DNA of 64,000 nt from Shinella daejeonensis (GCF_024281235.1 NZ_JAHWXY010000007.1:112272-176271); one strand, 5' to 3'. Counted from the first letter of the stretch, positions 50,225 to 59,259 are shown. A program made the numbers and translations. The notes: generated by a model from the sequence alone, not told the origin.

Positions 50225-50992
50225 TCAGGCCGGTTGCGCGCCGGAGACCGGCGTCGGATCTGACCGTTCATGATTGCCGATACGACGAAGGAACTGGATC
50301 AGCCTTTCGTCCTCGGGATTGTCGAGAAGGCGGCCGGGAGGACCGTCCGCCACGATCCGGCCGCCGTCCATGAACAGGACGCGGTCGGCCACGTTGCGGG
50401 CAAAGCCCATCTCGTGGGTCACGACGAGCATCGTCATCCCTTCGGATGCCAGCGAGCGCATCACGTCGAGCACCTCGCCCACCAGTTCCGGGTCGAGGGC
50501 GGAGGTCGCTTCGTCGAAGAGCATGACTTTCGGTTCCATGGCGAGCGCCCGGGCGATCGCCACGCGCTGCTGCTGGCCGCCGGAAAGCTGGCTCGGATAG
50601 GACCCCCACTTCTCGGAAAGCTCCACGCGATCGAGCAGGCGCCGGGCCCGCTTTTCCGCCGCGGCCTTGCTTTCCTTGAGGACCAGCCGCTGGGCGATGG
50701 TCACGTTGCGGCCGACGGTGAGATGCGGGAAGAGATTGAACTGCTGGAACACCATGCCGACCTGCCGTCGCACCTGCTGCAACTCGCGCGGCACGGACAG
50801 GTCATGGCCGTCGATCCGGATCGAGCCGCCGTTGAAGCCCTCGAGGCCGTTCAGCATGCGCAGGAACGTGCTCTTTCCCGACCCGCTCGGGCCGATGATG
50901 GCGACGACCTGTCCCGGTTCGACCTCAAGCGAGACCTGCCGCAGCACCTCATGCGCGCCATAGGACTTGGACACACCCTTTACTTCGATCAT
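50225..50992 (-). CDS. Polar amino acid ABC transporter ATP-binding protein
   Basis: A 255-residue GlnQ-type ATPase: Walker [17 protein letters not shown]-loop [15 protein letters not shown], signature [16 protein letters not shown], Walker [15 protein letters not shown] and H-loop [19 protein letters not shown]. It is the last transporter gene of a leftward operon that begins with the binding-protein gene at 53216 and probably continues into ridA and the PLP lyase. Confidence 0.92.
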   Translation of the reverse strand: MIEVKGVSKSYGAHEVLRQVSLEVEPGQVVAIIGPSGSGKSTFLRMLNGLEGFNGGSIRIDGHDLSVPRELQQVRRQVGMVFQQFNLFPHLTVGRNVTIAQRLVLKESKAAAEKRARRLLDRVELSEKWGSYPSQLSGGQQQRVAIARALAMEPKVMLFDEATSALDPELVGEVLDVMRSLASEGMTMLVVTHEMGFARNVADRVLFMDGGRIVADGPPGRLLDNPEDERLIQFLRRIGNHERSDPTPVSGAQPA

Positions 50993-51014
50993 CTGGAGGA
51001 TCCTTTCCTGCGGC

Positions 51015-51668
51015 TCATCTGGCGGTCGGCGTGAGCTTGCGTTCGAGCGCTTCGCTGAGTTTCGAGATCGGGTAGCAGATTGCGAAATAAAGCAGCGCCA
51101 CCGTAATGAAGAATTCGAGTGGATGGCCGAAGCGCAGCATCAATTCCATCGCCCGGCGCGTCAGCTCGTTGTAGCCCACCACCGTTGCAAGCGACGTGTC
51201 CTTGATGACCGAGACATAGACCCCGATCAGCGGCGGCAGCGACACGCGCATCGCCTGCGGCGCGATGATCCAGAAGAAGCGGTGGAAGAAACCCATCCCG
51301 AGCGCGGTCGCCGCCTCGGATTGCCCGCGCGGGATCGCCTCGATGCCGGAGCGGAACACCTCCGCGACATAGGCGCTGGTGAAGCAGGTCAGCGCGATGA
51401 ACGCCGCCCAGAAACGATCGACCGGAATGCTGACGAGCGGCAGGCCGAAATAGATGAAGAAGAGCTGCATCAGCAGCGGCGTGCCCCGGAAAAGCTCGAC
51501 ATAGGCGCGCAGCGCCAGGTTGAGCGACCGGATTCCGGCCTGCCGCAACAGGGCGACGATCATCCCCACGACGGTTCCGCCGACGATGGCGCAGGCGGAA
51601 AGATAGAGCGTGACAAGGAAGCTGTCGAAAATAAGCCAGCGGGCTTCCCAGACCAGTGCGAAATTCAT
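51015..51668 (-). CDS. Polar amino acid ABC transporter permease B
   Basis: A 217-residue HisM/GlnP-type permease with [40 protein letters not shown] and the EAA loop [20 protein letters not shown] before [20 protein letters not shown]. It follows the other permease gene by four bases and pairs with it. Confidence 0.9.
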   Translation of the reverse strand: MNFALVWEARWLIFDSFLVTLYLSACAIVGGTVVGMIVALLRQAGIRSLNLALRAYVELFRGTPLLMQLFFIYFGLPLVSIPVDRFWAAFIALTCFTSAYVAEVFRSGIEAIPRGQSEAATALGMGFFHRFFWIIAPQAMRVSLPPLIGVYVSVIKDTSLATVVGYNELTRRAMELMLRFGHPLEFFITVALLYFAICYPISKLSEALERKLTPTAR

Positions 51669-51672
51669 GTCT

Positions 51673-52335
51673 TCACCTCGACTGCGGCGGGAACAACAGC
51701 CTGCCGGTCAGCGCCAGCAGCAACGAAACGGCGATATTCAACGCGACGTAGAACAGCGCCGCGATGCTGTAGACCTCGAAGGTCAGGAAGGTCTTCGTGC
51801 TGATGTCGTTGGTGATGCCGGTCAGCTCGTAGACCGAGATGGCCGAAAGCAGCGACGAGGCAAGCAGGATCGAAATGACGAGATTGCAAAACGCCGGCCA
51901 GGCCGCGCGCATGGCCAGCGGCGTGGTGACATAGGCCAGCATGTGCAGCCGGCTGAACGACAGCGCTATGGCGGCCTCGCGGCTGCCGGCCGGAACGCCG
52001 TTGAGGCCGGCCCGGAAGATTTCGGCCAGATAGGCGCTTGCGTTGAGGCCGAGCGCGATGCTGCCGGCGGTCACGGCGGACATCCGCAGGCCGAGGCTCG
52101 GCATGCCGAAGAAGAGAATGAATATCTGGAGAAGCGCCGGGGTATTGCGGATGAATTCCACATAGAGACCGGCCAGTAGGCGCAGGACACGAAAGCGGCT
52201 GACGCGGCCGGCCGCCATGGCCGCACCGATCGCGATGCCAAGGGCCATGGCCGCCAGGGTTATGAGCAGGGTAAGCTGCGCGCCTGCCAGAAGCTGGGGG
52301 ATGAAACGGGGGATGGCTGTCCAGTGGAATGCCAT
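51673..52335 (-). CDS. Polar amino acid ABC transporter permease A
   Basis: A 220-residue permease starting at MAFHWTAIPRFIPQLLAGAQ; the frame extends upstream over the preceding hairpin without a start site. It has LYVEFIRNTPALLQIFILFF and the EAA loop EIFRAGLNGVPAGSREAAIA. About five membrane segments are apparent. Confidence 0.9.
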   Translation of the reverse strand: MAFHWTAIPRFIPQLLAGAQLTLLITLAAMALGIAIGAAMAAGRVSRFRVLRLLAGLYVEFIRNTPALLQIFILFFGMPSLGLRMSAVTAGSIALGLNASAYLAEIFRAGLNGVPAGSREAAIALSFSRLHMLAYVTTPLAMRAAWPAFCNLVISILLASSLLSAISVYELTGITNDISTKTFLTFEVYSIAALFYVALNIAVSLLLALTGRLLFPPQSR

Positions 52336-52354
52336 GGCGACCTCTCGATTGACC

Positions 52355-52385
52355 GCCGCCGCCCGCGATCCTGGCGGGCGGCGGC
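52355..52385 (-). repeat. Long hairpin after the binding-protein gene
   Basis: GCCGCCGCCCGC (52355-52366) and GCGGGCGGCGGC (52374-52385) form a perfect twelve-base stem with a seven-base loop. It lies ten bases past the stop of the binding-protein gene and 20 bases before the permease start on the minus strand. With no T-tract it probably tunes stability or read-through rather than ending the transcript. Confidence 0.6.
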
Positions 52386-52394
52386 CGCTTTCAC

Positions 52395-53216
52395 TCAGTA
52401 GTTCGGGATGAGCGGCGCGGGCATGCCGGCGTTGAACCACTTCTCATAGAGATCGTAGCTCGTGCCTGTGGCATTGAGGTCGAAGACGAACATATTGACC
52501 CAGTTCAGCCACTCCTGGTCGCCGCGCGGTACGCCGAGGCGCTGGTATTCGACGAGCTTGCTGAACTTCTCGTCGACGATGACCTTGATCTCCGGGTTGA
52601 TGGTGGCCTGGTAGTTCAGCACGTTGCCGTCGCAGATGAAGGCGTCGACCTGCCCTTGCGCCAGTGCGAAGAGCGCGGCGGCTTCCGTGTCGAAGCGCAG
52701 GATTTCCGCTTCGGGGAATTCCGGCGCGACCATCAGGTCCTGCGTCGTGCCCTTGGTCACCGCGATCCGCTTGGTGGTGAGATCCCCTGCCGATTCGATG
52801 CCGCTGTCCGTCTTCACGGCGAAGGCGGCAAGCAGCGCCGTCACATAGGGCTCGCTGAAGGAGACGACCTTCGCCCGCTCGGGCGTGCCCGTGAAGGTGC
52901 CGACGATGATGTCGACCTTGCCCGAGCGCAGGTTCGGAATCCGGTCGACCGAGGTCGTGTCGACGATTTCCAGCTCGACGCCCAGCTTCTCGGCAATGAG
53001 ATTGGCGACGTCGACGTCGAAGCCTTCCGGCTCGCCGCTGATCGACTTCATGCCGAAGGGCGGAACGTTCAGCATGACGCCGACCTTGATCTTGTTGTCG
53101 GCGACGACGCGGTCAAGGATCGACTCCGCGCTCGCCGGTGCGGCGACCCCTGCCACAACCCCCAAGGAAAGAACGGCGCAGCCGGCCAAGCGGCGAAACC
53201 GAGAAAAAATGCCCAT
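52395..53216 (-). CDS. Polar amino acid ABC transporter substrate-binding protein
   Basis: A 273-residue exported protein starting at MGIFSRFRRLAGCAVLSLGV with a GGGAGGTAGT site. Cleavage is near ASAES. The mature domain has KIKVGVMLNVPPFGMKSISG, GFDVDVANLIAEKLGVELEI and LRSGKVDIIVGTFTGTPERA, typical of family-3 amino acid binding proteins, which usually recognise polar or charged amino acids through a conserved Arg. It leads the leftward operon, divergent from an IclR-type regulator. Confidence 0.9.
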   Translation of the reverse strand: MGIFSRFRRLAGCAVLSLGVVAGVAAPASAESILDRVVADNKIKVGVMLNVPPFGMKSISGEPEGFDVDVANLIAEKLGVELEIVDTTSVDRIPNLRSGKVDIIVGTFTGTPERAKVVSFSEPYVTALLAAFAVKTDSGIESAGDLTTKRIAVTKGTTQDLMVAPEFPEAEILRFDTEAAALFALAQGQVDAFICDGNVLNYQATINPEIKVIVDEKFSKLVEYQRLGVPRGDQEWLNWVNMFVFDLNATGTSYDLYEKWFNAGMPAPLIPNY

Positions 53217-53389
53217 CACTACCTCCCTTTGTGATAAAGTGTCCGGTATTTCGGACACTTGTTGCATATACCGTTCTTATTAATGTAAACACGGACAGCT
53301 GACAAGAGCTTTACCCTCTGTCGGAACCATGTTTAAAGAAGGCGGAAAATCGCCGGCGGCAGAAGGCCGGCAGCAGAAGGAAGGGTGTC

Positions 53390-54178
53390 TTGGCAAAGAC
53401 CGCGCAAAGTTCCGGTTCGCGGATGCGTGGAATCGACCGCGTGGTCGAAATCCTGGAAGTCCTGCGAGAAATCGGAGTTCCGACCCAGGTCGGGCAGCTG
53501 GCGGCGCGGCTCAACGCGCCGCGTTCGTCGATCTACGAGGTGATCGGCTCCCTGGCCGCCGCCGGGATCCTGGAGGTCAATCCGAACACCGGCGAGGTCT
53601 TCTTCGGTCTCGCCTCCTATTTCCACGGCGCCGCCTATGCGCGCCAGAATCCGATCATCGGTCTCGGTGCGGAGGAAGTGAACCGGCTCGGTCGCGCCAC
53701 CGGCGAGACGGCGGAGCTTTGCACGCTCATCAAGAGCCGCTACGCCATCGTGCACTCCATGCCCGGCAACAGCCTCCTGCGGATGGAGACGAAACCCGGC
53801 TTCACGCTGCCCGTGCCGTGGACCGCCTCAGGCAGGCTTCTGGTCGCGCATATGTCGCGCGAGGAGGTCGAGGCGTTGATCGCGCCCGAGGATTTCAATC
53901 TGCCCAACGGTGTCACTTTGTCACCCGACGCGTTTCACGACGAGGTGAGGGCGGCGGACGCCCAGGGTCTTTGCGTCACATCGGGCATTCTCGACAATTT
54001 CACCAAATGCATCGCCGTGCCGATCCGCTCCACCTTCGGGCAGAATGTCGCGACGCTGTGTTTCGTGGTGCCCGTCGCCATCGAGCCGGCGCGCGAGGAG
54101 GCGCTCGTCGCCGCCCTGCGCGAAAGCCAGCGGCGGCTCAGCCAGTACCCGGCCTCCATTCTCGCGCCGGGCGCATGA
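53390..54178 (+). CDS. IclR-family transcriptional regulator
   Basis: A 262-residue regulator with a TTG start (MAKTAQSSG) behind CAGAAGGAAGGG. The winged helix is GIDRVVEILEVLREIGVPTQ with VGQLAARLNAPRSSIYEVIG, and the C-terminal domain includes NFTKCIAVPIRSTFGQNVAT. It lies between a divergent amino acid transporter operon and a threonine-dehydratase-family gene 60 bases downstream on the same strand, and may control both. The divergent intergenic region (53217-53389) contains the near-palindrome GTCCGGTATTTCGGAC at about 53240. Confidence 0.86.
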   Translation: MAKTAQSSGSRMRGIDRVVEILEVLREIGVPTQVGQLAARLNAPRSSIYEVIGSLAAAGILEVNPNTGEVFFGLASYFHGAAYARQNPIIGLGAEEVNRLGRATGETAELCTLIKSRYAIVHSMPGNSLLRMETKPGFTLPVPWTASGRLLVAHMSREEVEALIAPEDFNLPNGVTLSPDAFHDEVRAADAQGLCVTSGILDNFTKCIAVPIRSTFGQNVATLCFVVPVAIEPAREEALVAALRESQRRLSQYPASILAPGA

Positions 54179-54238
54179 AACCGGCGGCCGGATCCGGCCG
54201 CCTCAGCCGGCCCCAACACGAATTTCGGGAAATTTCAC

Positions 54239-55183
54239 ATGATCGGGATCGATGACATCCGCGCCGCCGGAAAACGCCTTGCAAACAACATCCGGCAAAC
54301 ACCCATGATACGGGCCGACCAACTCAAGACGGCGCTGCCGGCCGGCGTCGAGCCGATGCTGAAACTGGAGCTTCTCCAGGTCACCGGCTCGTTCAAGGCT
54401 CGCGGTGCCACGAACCGCCTGCTCACGACGCCCGAAGAGCAATTGAAGGGGGGCATCGTCGCCGCGTCCGGCGGCAACCATGGCCTCGCCACCGCGCGGG
54501 CCGGTCGCCTGGCGGGCGTGAAGACGACGATCTTCCTGCCCGACAACGCCACGCCGGCGAAGATCGAAAAGCTGCGGGAATGGGATGCGCAGACCGTCAT
54601 CGTCGGCTCCGCCTGGCAGGAGGCGAATGAAGCGGCGCTGGCCTTCTGCAAGGAGACGGGGGCCGCCTATTTCCATCCTTTCGCCGATCCGCTGGTCGTC
54701 GCGGGGCAGGGGACGGTGGGCCTCGAAATCCTGGAACAGTTCGCCGATGTCGACACCGTCCTCGTGGCGATCGGCGGCGGCGGGCTGATCAGCGGCGTCT
54801 CGACGGCCATCAAGAGCCTCGCGCCGCATGTCCGCATTATCGGCGTCGCCGCAGCCGGGTCGCCGACCTTGCTGCGGTCGCTGGAAGCCGGACGGAACGT
54901 CGATATCGGACGCGCGACGACGTCGGTCGCCACCATGTCCTGCTCGCATACGGACCCCCGCATCTTCGAGATCGTCCGCGAGAATGTCGACGGGATCGTT
55001 CTGGTCGAGGACGAGGAAATGGCGGCGGCCGCGAAATGGCTGTGGTTCGAGATGGGGCTGGCCGCCGATCTCAGCGGCGCTGCCGCCATCGCCGCCCTTC
55101 AGCAGGGCCGCGTCGAATTGAAAAAGGGCGAACGGGTCTGCGCCATCGTCTGCGGCGCCGGTCCCGACGCGATCATCGGCTGA
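54239..55183 (+). CDS. Threonine/serine dehydratase-family PLP enzyme
   Basis: A 314-residue fold-type II PLP enzyme. The PLP lysine lies in VTGSFKARGATNRLL, the phosphate/substrate loop is AASGGNHGLATARAG, and the glycine-rich phosphate cup is AIGGGGLISGVSTAI; there is no C-terminal regulatory ACT domain. Relatives include catabolic threonine dehydratase, 3-hydroxyaspartate dehydratase and the EutB protein of hydroxyectoine use. Together with the D-hydroxy-amino-acid lyase and RidA, it suggests handling of 3-hydroxy amino acids. A terminator follows directly. Confidence 0.85.
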   Translation: MIGIDDIRAAGKRLANNIRQTPMIRADQLKTALPAGVEPMLKLELLQVTGSFKARGATNRLLTTPEEQLKGGIVAASGGNHGLATARAGRLAGVKTTIFLPDNATPAKIEKLREWDAQTVIVGSAWQEANEAALAFCKETGAAYFHPFADPLVVAGQGTVGLEILEQFADVDTVLVAIGGGGLISGVSTAIKSLAPHVRIIGVAAAGSPTLLRSLEAGRNVDIGRATTSVATMSCSHTDPRIFEIVRENVDGIVLVEDEEMAAAAKWLWFEMGLAADLSGAAAIAALQQGRVELKKGERVCAIVCGAGPDAIIG

Positions 55184-55187
55184 GCAG

Positions 55188-55213
55188 GCCCGCATCCCGC
55201 CGGGCGTTTTTTT
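55188..55213 (+). terminator. Rho-independent terminator
   Basis: GCCCG (55188-55192) pairs with CGGGC (55201-55205) and is followed by G and seven T residues. It lies four bases after the dehydratase stop. The overlapping arms CGCCGGGC and GCCCGGCG around the T-run give an alternative stem, so it may also work toward the convergent gene. Confidence 0.75.
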
Positions 55214-55233
55214 GCCCGGCGCTCCGCATCCCT

Positions 55234-56148
55234 TCATGCGGTCCTGGCCGGCCTGTCGTCCGCGATATCGAAGGCGAGCGCATTGCCCTTGCGCAGTTCC
55301 AGCAGTTTCACCAGCAGTTCGACACGCGAGGAGACGGAGAGCTTCTGATAGGCGCGCTTGCGATAGGTCTTCACCGTTTCGGCGCCCACCTGGAGCAGGT
55401 CGGCGATGTCCTTTTCGGAGACCCCGGCGATCAGGAACTTGGTGATCTGGAGTTCCCGCGCCGAGAGGCTGCCGCCCCCGAGACGCTTCAGCGCCCCGTC
55501 GATCGAATCCTCTCCCTCTTCCAGCCGTCTCGCGCGCTTTTCCCAATGGCGCTGGCAGACGGCCATGAGCGATGTCTGGATCGGCTCGACCATCGCCAGA
55601 TCGCGCTCGGTGAAGCCGCGCGTGCCGGTGCGGTAAAGCGCGATCTGCACCGTATGCCGCTCGGAAACCCGAAGGGCGATATCCAGTTCCTTCAGGCGCT
55701 TGGGCCAGCCGGCTGTCAGGTAGCCGACTTCCTCGCGGTCGTCGATCTCGAGGATTTCCGTCGTGGCCGAGGGCCTTCGCAGCTTCGGATGGCGCGCCAG
55801 ATCCTCCATCAGGTAGAAGCCGTTCCGGAACTTCTGGCGGTGCATCTGGAACACCGGGCTGTGCTGGAACGTGTGCTTCAGATAGGAATCCAGCACATTG
55901 GCTTCGATCTGATGCGGCATCGATTCGCTGCTGACTTCCACAAGCGCATTGTCGCGGTAAAGCGAAATCATCGCCAGTTCGAAGGAGATCAGCCCTTGCA
56001 GCGCCTCGATCAGATGGCGTTCGAACTCGGGCTGGTCCGAAGCAAGGATGAGACGCGCCAGTGCGTCGTCCGACCGGCGCGTCGTCGCGGGCCTCACCTT
56101 CTGGGGGGCCGTCAAGAGGGTCACATTATCGAGACTGGACGAGGACAT
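55234..56148 (-). CDS. LuxR-type transcriptional regulator
   Basis: A 304-residue regulator. The last 65 residues form a LuxR/GerE helix-turn-helix: SLSARELQITKFLIAGVSEK and DIADLLQVGAETVKTYRKRA followed by YQKLSVSSRVELL. The N-terminal 230 residues are a sensor-like domain with no match I can name; it does not show the acyl-homoserine-lactone motif set of LuxR quorum regulators or a phospho-acceptor domain. It precedes the SDR, cupin and GntR cluster on the same strand and may regulate them. Confidence 0.8.
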   Translation of the reverse strand: MSSSSLDNVTLLTAPQKVRPATTRRSDDALARLILASDQPEFERHLIEALQGLISFELAMISLYRDNALVEVSSESMPHQIEANVLDSYLKHTFQHSPVFQMHRQKFRNGFYLMEDLARHPKLRRPSATTEILEIDDREEVGYLTAGWPKRLKELDIALRVSERHTVQIALYRTGTRGFTERDLAMVEPIQTSLMAVCQRHWEKRARRLEEGEDSIDGALKRLGGGSLSARELQITKFLIAGVSEKDIADLLQVGAETVKTYRKRAYQKLSVSSRVELLVKLLELRKGNALAFDIADDRPARTA

Positions 56149-56188
56149 TGCTTCTCAACCTTATCTCCGATGTCGGGACCGTGGGTGC

Positions 56189-56944
56189 TCAACTGATGGA
56201 GTAGCCACCGTCCACGGGTATCACAGCGCCGGTTATGAAGGCGGCATAGGGTCCTGCGAGGAAAAGCGCAAGCCCGCGCAGGTCTTCAGGACGCCCCCAG
56301 CGCGCCATCGGCGTGCGTGCGAGGATCGGCCCCGCGCGTGACGGATCGTTCTGCAAGGCGGTCGTCAGCGGCGTTGCGATCCAGCCCGGCGCGATGGCGT
56401 TCACCCGGATGCCCTTCGAGGCATAGGCGATGGCAAGGGATTTCGTCAATTGTGCGATGCCCCCCTTGGAAGAGGAATAGCCGGGAACCAGTCCGCCGCC
56501 GAAGAAGCTGAGCATCGAGGCGATGTTGATGATCGAGCCTTGCGATTTTTCCAGCAGGGGAGCCGCCGCCTCGCAGACCCGCATCGAGCCGTTGAGATTG
56601 ATGTCGACGACCTGTTCGAAGACTTCCGCCGACAGTTCCTCGCCCCTGCGGATGATGCCCGCGCAATTGACGACGACATCCAGCGCCTCGAAAGCCCCGA
56701 CGAAGCTTCGCACCTTCCCGGTGTCGCGCACGTCGAGAATGCGGTGGGTGATGCCCGCCGCGGTCTCGCGCGCGTCGGCCTCGGCGATCTCGCGATCGGT
56801 GGCGCCCGTTGCGACGACGATGGCGCCCGCGTCCCGGAAGGCTTCGGCGAGCGCGCCGCCGATACCTCCGGTGCCGCCGGTCACGAGGACCGTGCGGCCG
56901 TCCAGCCAGCCTCTGGCCCAGTCAGCGGATGAACTGGTCGACAT
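56189..56944 (-). CDS. SDR family oxidoreductase (cupin operon)
   Basis: A 251-residue classical SDR starting at MSTSSSADWARGWLDGRTVL behind TTGGAGCGGACT. It has VTGGTGGIGGALAEAFRDAG, VVNCAGIIRRGEEL, NIASMLSFFGGGL with YSSSKGG, and NAIAPGWIATPL. The start lies inside the end of the cupin gene, 23 bases overlapping, so the two are coupled. IIRR and SFFGG motifs occur in KduD-like 2-keto-3-deoxygluconate oxidoreductases, a possible but unproven relation. Confidence 0.84.
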   Translation of the reverse strand: MSTSSSADWARGWLDGRTVLVTGGTGGIGGALAEAFRDAGAIVVATGATDREIAEADARETAAGITHRILDVRDTGKVRSFVGAFEALDVVVNCAGIIRRGEELSAEVFEQVVDINLNGSMRVCEAAAPLLEKSQGSIINIASMLSFFGGGLVPGYSSSKGGIAQLTKSLAIAYASKGIRVNAIAPGWIATPLTTALQNDPSRAGPILARTPMARWGRPEDLRGLALFLAGPYAAFITGAVIPVDGGYSIS

Positions 56945-57419
56945 AGTCCGCTCCAAGTCCGACCTTTTCATAATGCGCCCGGCACATGTCTATCTTGGTG
57001 AAGACATCCTCATAGCCGATCTGCTTGTTCTCCTCGTTCAGGTAGACCATACAGCCCGAGATATTGAAGAAGGTGATCATCTCGTCACAGTCTTCGGGAA
57101 CGTTCAGCGTGTGGATCTCGCCCGGCGGTTCGTAGACGAACGAGCCTTCCTCGGCGACCCAGTCGTGTTCGAAATAGTGCCACTTGCCCTTCAGCACCAT
57201 GCCGAAGACCGGCGCGGGATGAAGGTGGCGCGACAGGATTCCCGAGCGCGTGACCTTGAGCAGGTTGCACCACTGGCCGGTCAGGGTGTTCAGGAACATC
57301 GGGCGGAAATAGACGTCCGGCGCCTGCGGCACCCAGACGCGGTCGTCGTCGGGAATGGCCTTGAGGGCGATTTCGCTGGGGGCAAGGACATGGGTCGACC
57401 CCTTCATATTCATATACAT
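56922..57419 (-). CDS. Cupin protein, 2,4'-dihydroxyacetophenone dioxygenase-like
   Basis: A 165-residue single-domain cupin. The metal-binding histidines appear in SGILSRHLHPAPVFGMVLKG, and the second cupin motif in FVYEPPGEIHTLNVPE; KWHYFEHDWVAEEGS lies between them. This arrangement is typical of the 2,4'-dihydroxyacetophenone dioxygenase family, enzymes that cleave C-C bonds with iron. AAAGGAGAAATCGC precedes the start. It is co-transcribed with an SDR. The true substrate is not known. Confidence 0.8.
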   Translation of the reverse strand: MYMNMKGSTHVLAPSEIALKAIPDDDRVWVPQAPDVYFRPMFLNTLTGQWCNLLKVTRSGILSRHLHPAPVFGMVLKGKWHYFEHDWVAEEGSFVYEPPGEIHTLNVPEDCDEMITFFNISGCMVYLNEENKQIGYEDVFTKIDMCRAHYEKVGLGADYVDQFIR

Positions 57420-57474
57420 GCGATTTCTCCTTTCGAGATGGAAACGAAAACGGGCGTCGGGCGGCTTTCGCGGT

Positions 57475-58182
57475 TCAGCCGACCAGACCGGCCTCCTTCA
57501 TGCGGCCGGTGGTGAAGGCGATGGTGGCGGTCATGGCGGCGCGGGCGCCTTCCGGATCGCGGCGGCGGATCGCCTCGACGATGGCGAGGTGACTGGCAAG
57601 ATTGGCGCGGTAGTTTTCCATATGATTGGCCGCGACCGAAAACAGGATGCCGAGGATCCCGTCGAGGGCCGCGTCGAACGCTTCCAGGATCGGATTGCCG
57701 GTTGCGCTGAGAATGGCGAAATGGAAGGTGCGGTCGGCCTTGATGGCGGCGGTGGTGTCGCCCTCGCGCGCCGCCGCCTCCATCTGTGCGAATGCGGTCT
57801 CGATCGCGATGACCTGCATCCGGTCGGCGCGTTCGGCGACCATGGCCGCGGCGGCAGGCTCGAAGACCAGACGCGCCTCGTTGATGGCGGCCATGAGATC
57901 ATTGGCATGCGTGCGGCTGGCCATGACCCAGCGCAGGACATCGCGGTTGAGCATGTTCCAGCGCCCGCGCTCGGTCACGCTGGTTCCCCGGCGCAGCGCG
58001 GTCTCCACCACGCCGAGACTGCTCAGCGTGCGGATCGCCTCCCGCACCGACGAGCGGCCGACATCGCAGATCCGCATCAGTTCCGGTTCGGTGGGAATGG
58101 TCTGGCCGACCGGATAATCGCCCCGGGCGATGGCTGTGCCAAGCCAGTCCAATACCTCGTCTGCGCGCTTTTCCCGGCTCAT
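57475..58182 (-). CDS. GntR-family (FCD) transcriptional regulator
   Basis: A 235-residue regulator starting at MSREKRADEVLDWLGTAIAR. The winged helix is IPTEPELMRICDVGRSSVRE with AIRTLSSLGVVETALRRGTS, and the FCD domain has ADRTFHFAILSATGNPILEAF-like sequence in its centre. It is the first gene of the leftward cluster with the cupin and SDR. A perfect palindrome at 58209-58220 lies 27 bases upstream of its start and probably is its operator. Confidence 0.88.
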   Translation of the reverse strand: MSREKRADEVLDWLGTAIARGDYPVGQTIPTEPELMRICDVGRSSVREAIRTLSSLGVVETALRRGTSVTERGRWNMLNRDVLRWVMASRTHANDLMAAINEARLVFEPAAAAMVAERADRMQVIAIETAFAQMEAAAREGDTTAAIKADRTFHFAILSATGNPILEAFDAALDGILGILFSVAANHMENYRANLASHLAIVEAIRRRDPEGARAAMTATIAFTTGRMKEAGLVG

Positions 58183-58208
58183 ACTACTCTCTGTCTTCGT
58201 GTGATGTT

Positions 58209-58220
58209 TGATAATTATCA
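58209..58220. promoter_or_regulatory. Candidate GntR (FCD) operator
   Basis: TGATAATTATCA is a perfect twelve-base palindrome in an AT-rich patch, with a TGATGATT partial repeat just after it. AT-centred palindromes of this kind are usual for FadR-type GntR proteins. The site would serve both the GntR-cupin-SDR transcript and the rightward transporter operon. Confidence 0.5.
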
Positions 58221-58458
58221 TCTGATGATTGGGGTGGCAAGTCCGATCATCGTTCCGTTTTCATGGAGGCCGGCGCCTGCCGGAAGCCGATGCCGAAAAT
58301 CGATGCCGGAACGGGAATCGGGAGCGCGGATCGTCCCGTCGGAGGTGACCGGGCCTGTAAAGCTGGCTATTTTCCGTGTTTCTGTCCCCCCGGGAGAGGA
58401 TATTTGGCTTTGCGCAAATCTGTTAGACAGTCCGAAGTTCAAACCCTGGGAGGACCCA

Positions 58459-59238
58459 ATGAACCTCAAGTTTCTGATTGCCCCGGTATTCCTCGTCGCC
58501 GGTGCGACCGCCGCGCATGCCGACTCCATCAATGTCGCGACCAATATCGCAAACCCGCCTTTCGAGTTTCAGGACGGCAGCGGCACCCTGATGGGTTTTG
58601 AAGTCGACCTGATGAACCTTGTCGGCGAGAAGCTCGGCAAGACGGTCGAATTTCAGGAAATGCCGTTCCAGAGCCTGTTTGCGGCCGTGCAGTCGAGCCG
58701 TTCCGATGTCGCGATCGGTTCCATCACCATCACGAAGCAGCGGCTTGAATCGGTTGCCTTCACGCAGCCGTTCTATGACGCCGACCAGTGCCTGACCGTC
58801 GGTTCGAAAAGCGGCATCGAGAATATCGAGGGAATGGAAGGCAAGACGCTCGCCGTCATCACCGGCACCACCGGCGAAATCTGGGCGAACGACAACGAGG
58901 CCGAGCTGAAGTTCGGATCGATCAATCGTTACGACGGCAACCAGGACCCGATGCTGGATATCGCTACCGGCCGCGTTGACGGTCTCGTTCACGATTGCCC
59001 GATCGACGCCTATTACATCAAGGACAAGCCGCAGTACGCCATTGTCGCCACCATTCCCACGAACGAGCAGTTCGGCCTGATGCTGCCGAAGGACAGCCCG
59101 CTTCTGGAAGAAGTCAACGGCATCATTTCCGAACTGAAGGAAGGCGGCCAGCTCGGCGAGCTGCATAAGAAGTGGTTCGGCATCGAGGCCGCCGCGGATT
59201 CGAGCACCGTGACGGTTCTGCCGGTCCCGGGCCTCTGA
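58459..59238 (+). CDS. Polar amino acid ABC transporter substrate-binding protein (right-hand system)
   Basis: A 259-residue exported protein starting at MNLKFLIAPVFLVAGATAAH with GGGAGGACCCA in front; a very long frame running in from 57355 is a shadow of the genes opposite. The mature domain has SINVATNIANPPFEFQDGSG, GFEVDLMNLVGEKLGKTVEF, SSRSDVAIGSITITKQRLE and AVITGTTGEIWAN. It heads a four-gene operon with a permease, an ATPase and an aminotransferase. Confidence 0.9.
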   Translation: MNLKFLIAPVFLVAGATAAHADSINVATNIANPPFEFQDGSGTLMGFEVDLMNLVGEKLGKTVEFQEMPFQSLFAAVQSSRSDVAIGSITITKQRLESVAFTQPFYDADQCLTVGSKSGIENIEGMEGKTLAVITGTTGEIWANDNEAELKFGSINRYDGNQDPMLDIATGRVDGLVHDCPIDAYYIKDKPQYAIVATIPTNEQFGLMLPKDSPLLEEVNGIISELKEGGQLGELHKKWFGIEAAADSSTVTVLPVPGL

Positions 59239-59259
59239 TCGCGCATCAATCCTAACCAA

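Noticed and set aside
57355..58458. Long N-terminal extension of the binding-protein gene at 58459
   Set aside because: The extension lies opposite the GntR gene and through an intergenic operator. The ATG at 58459 has a GGGAGGA site and begins a proper signal peptide.
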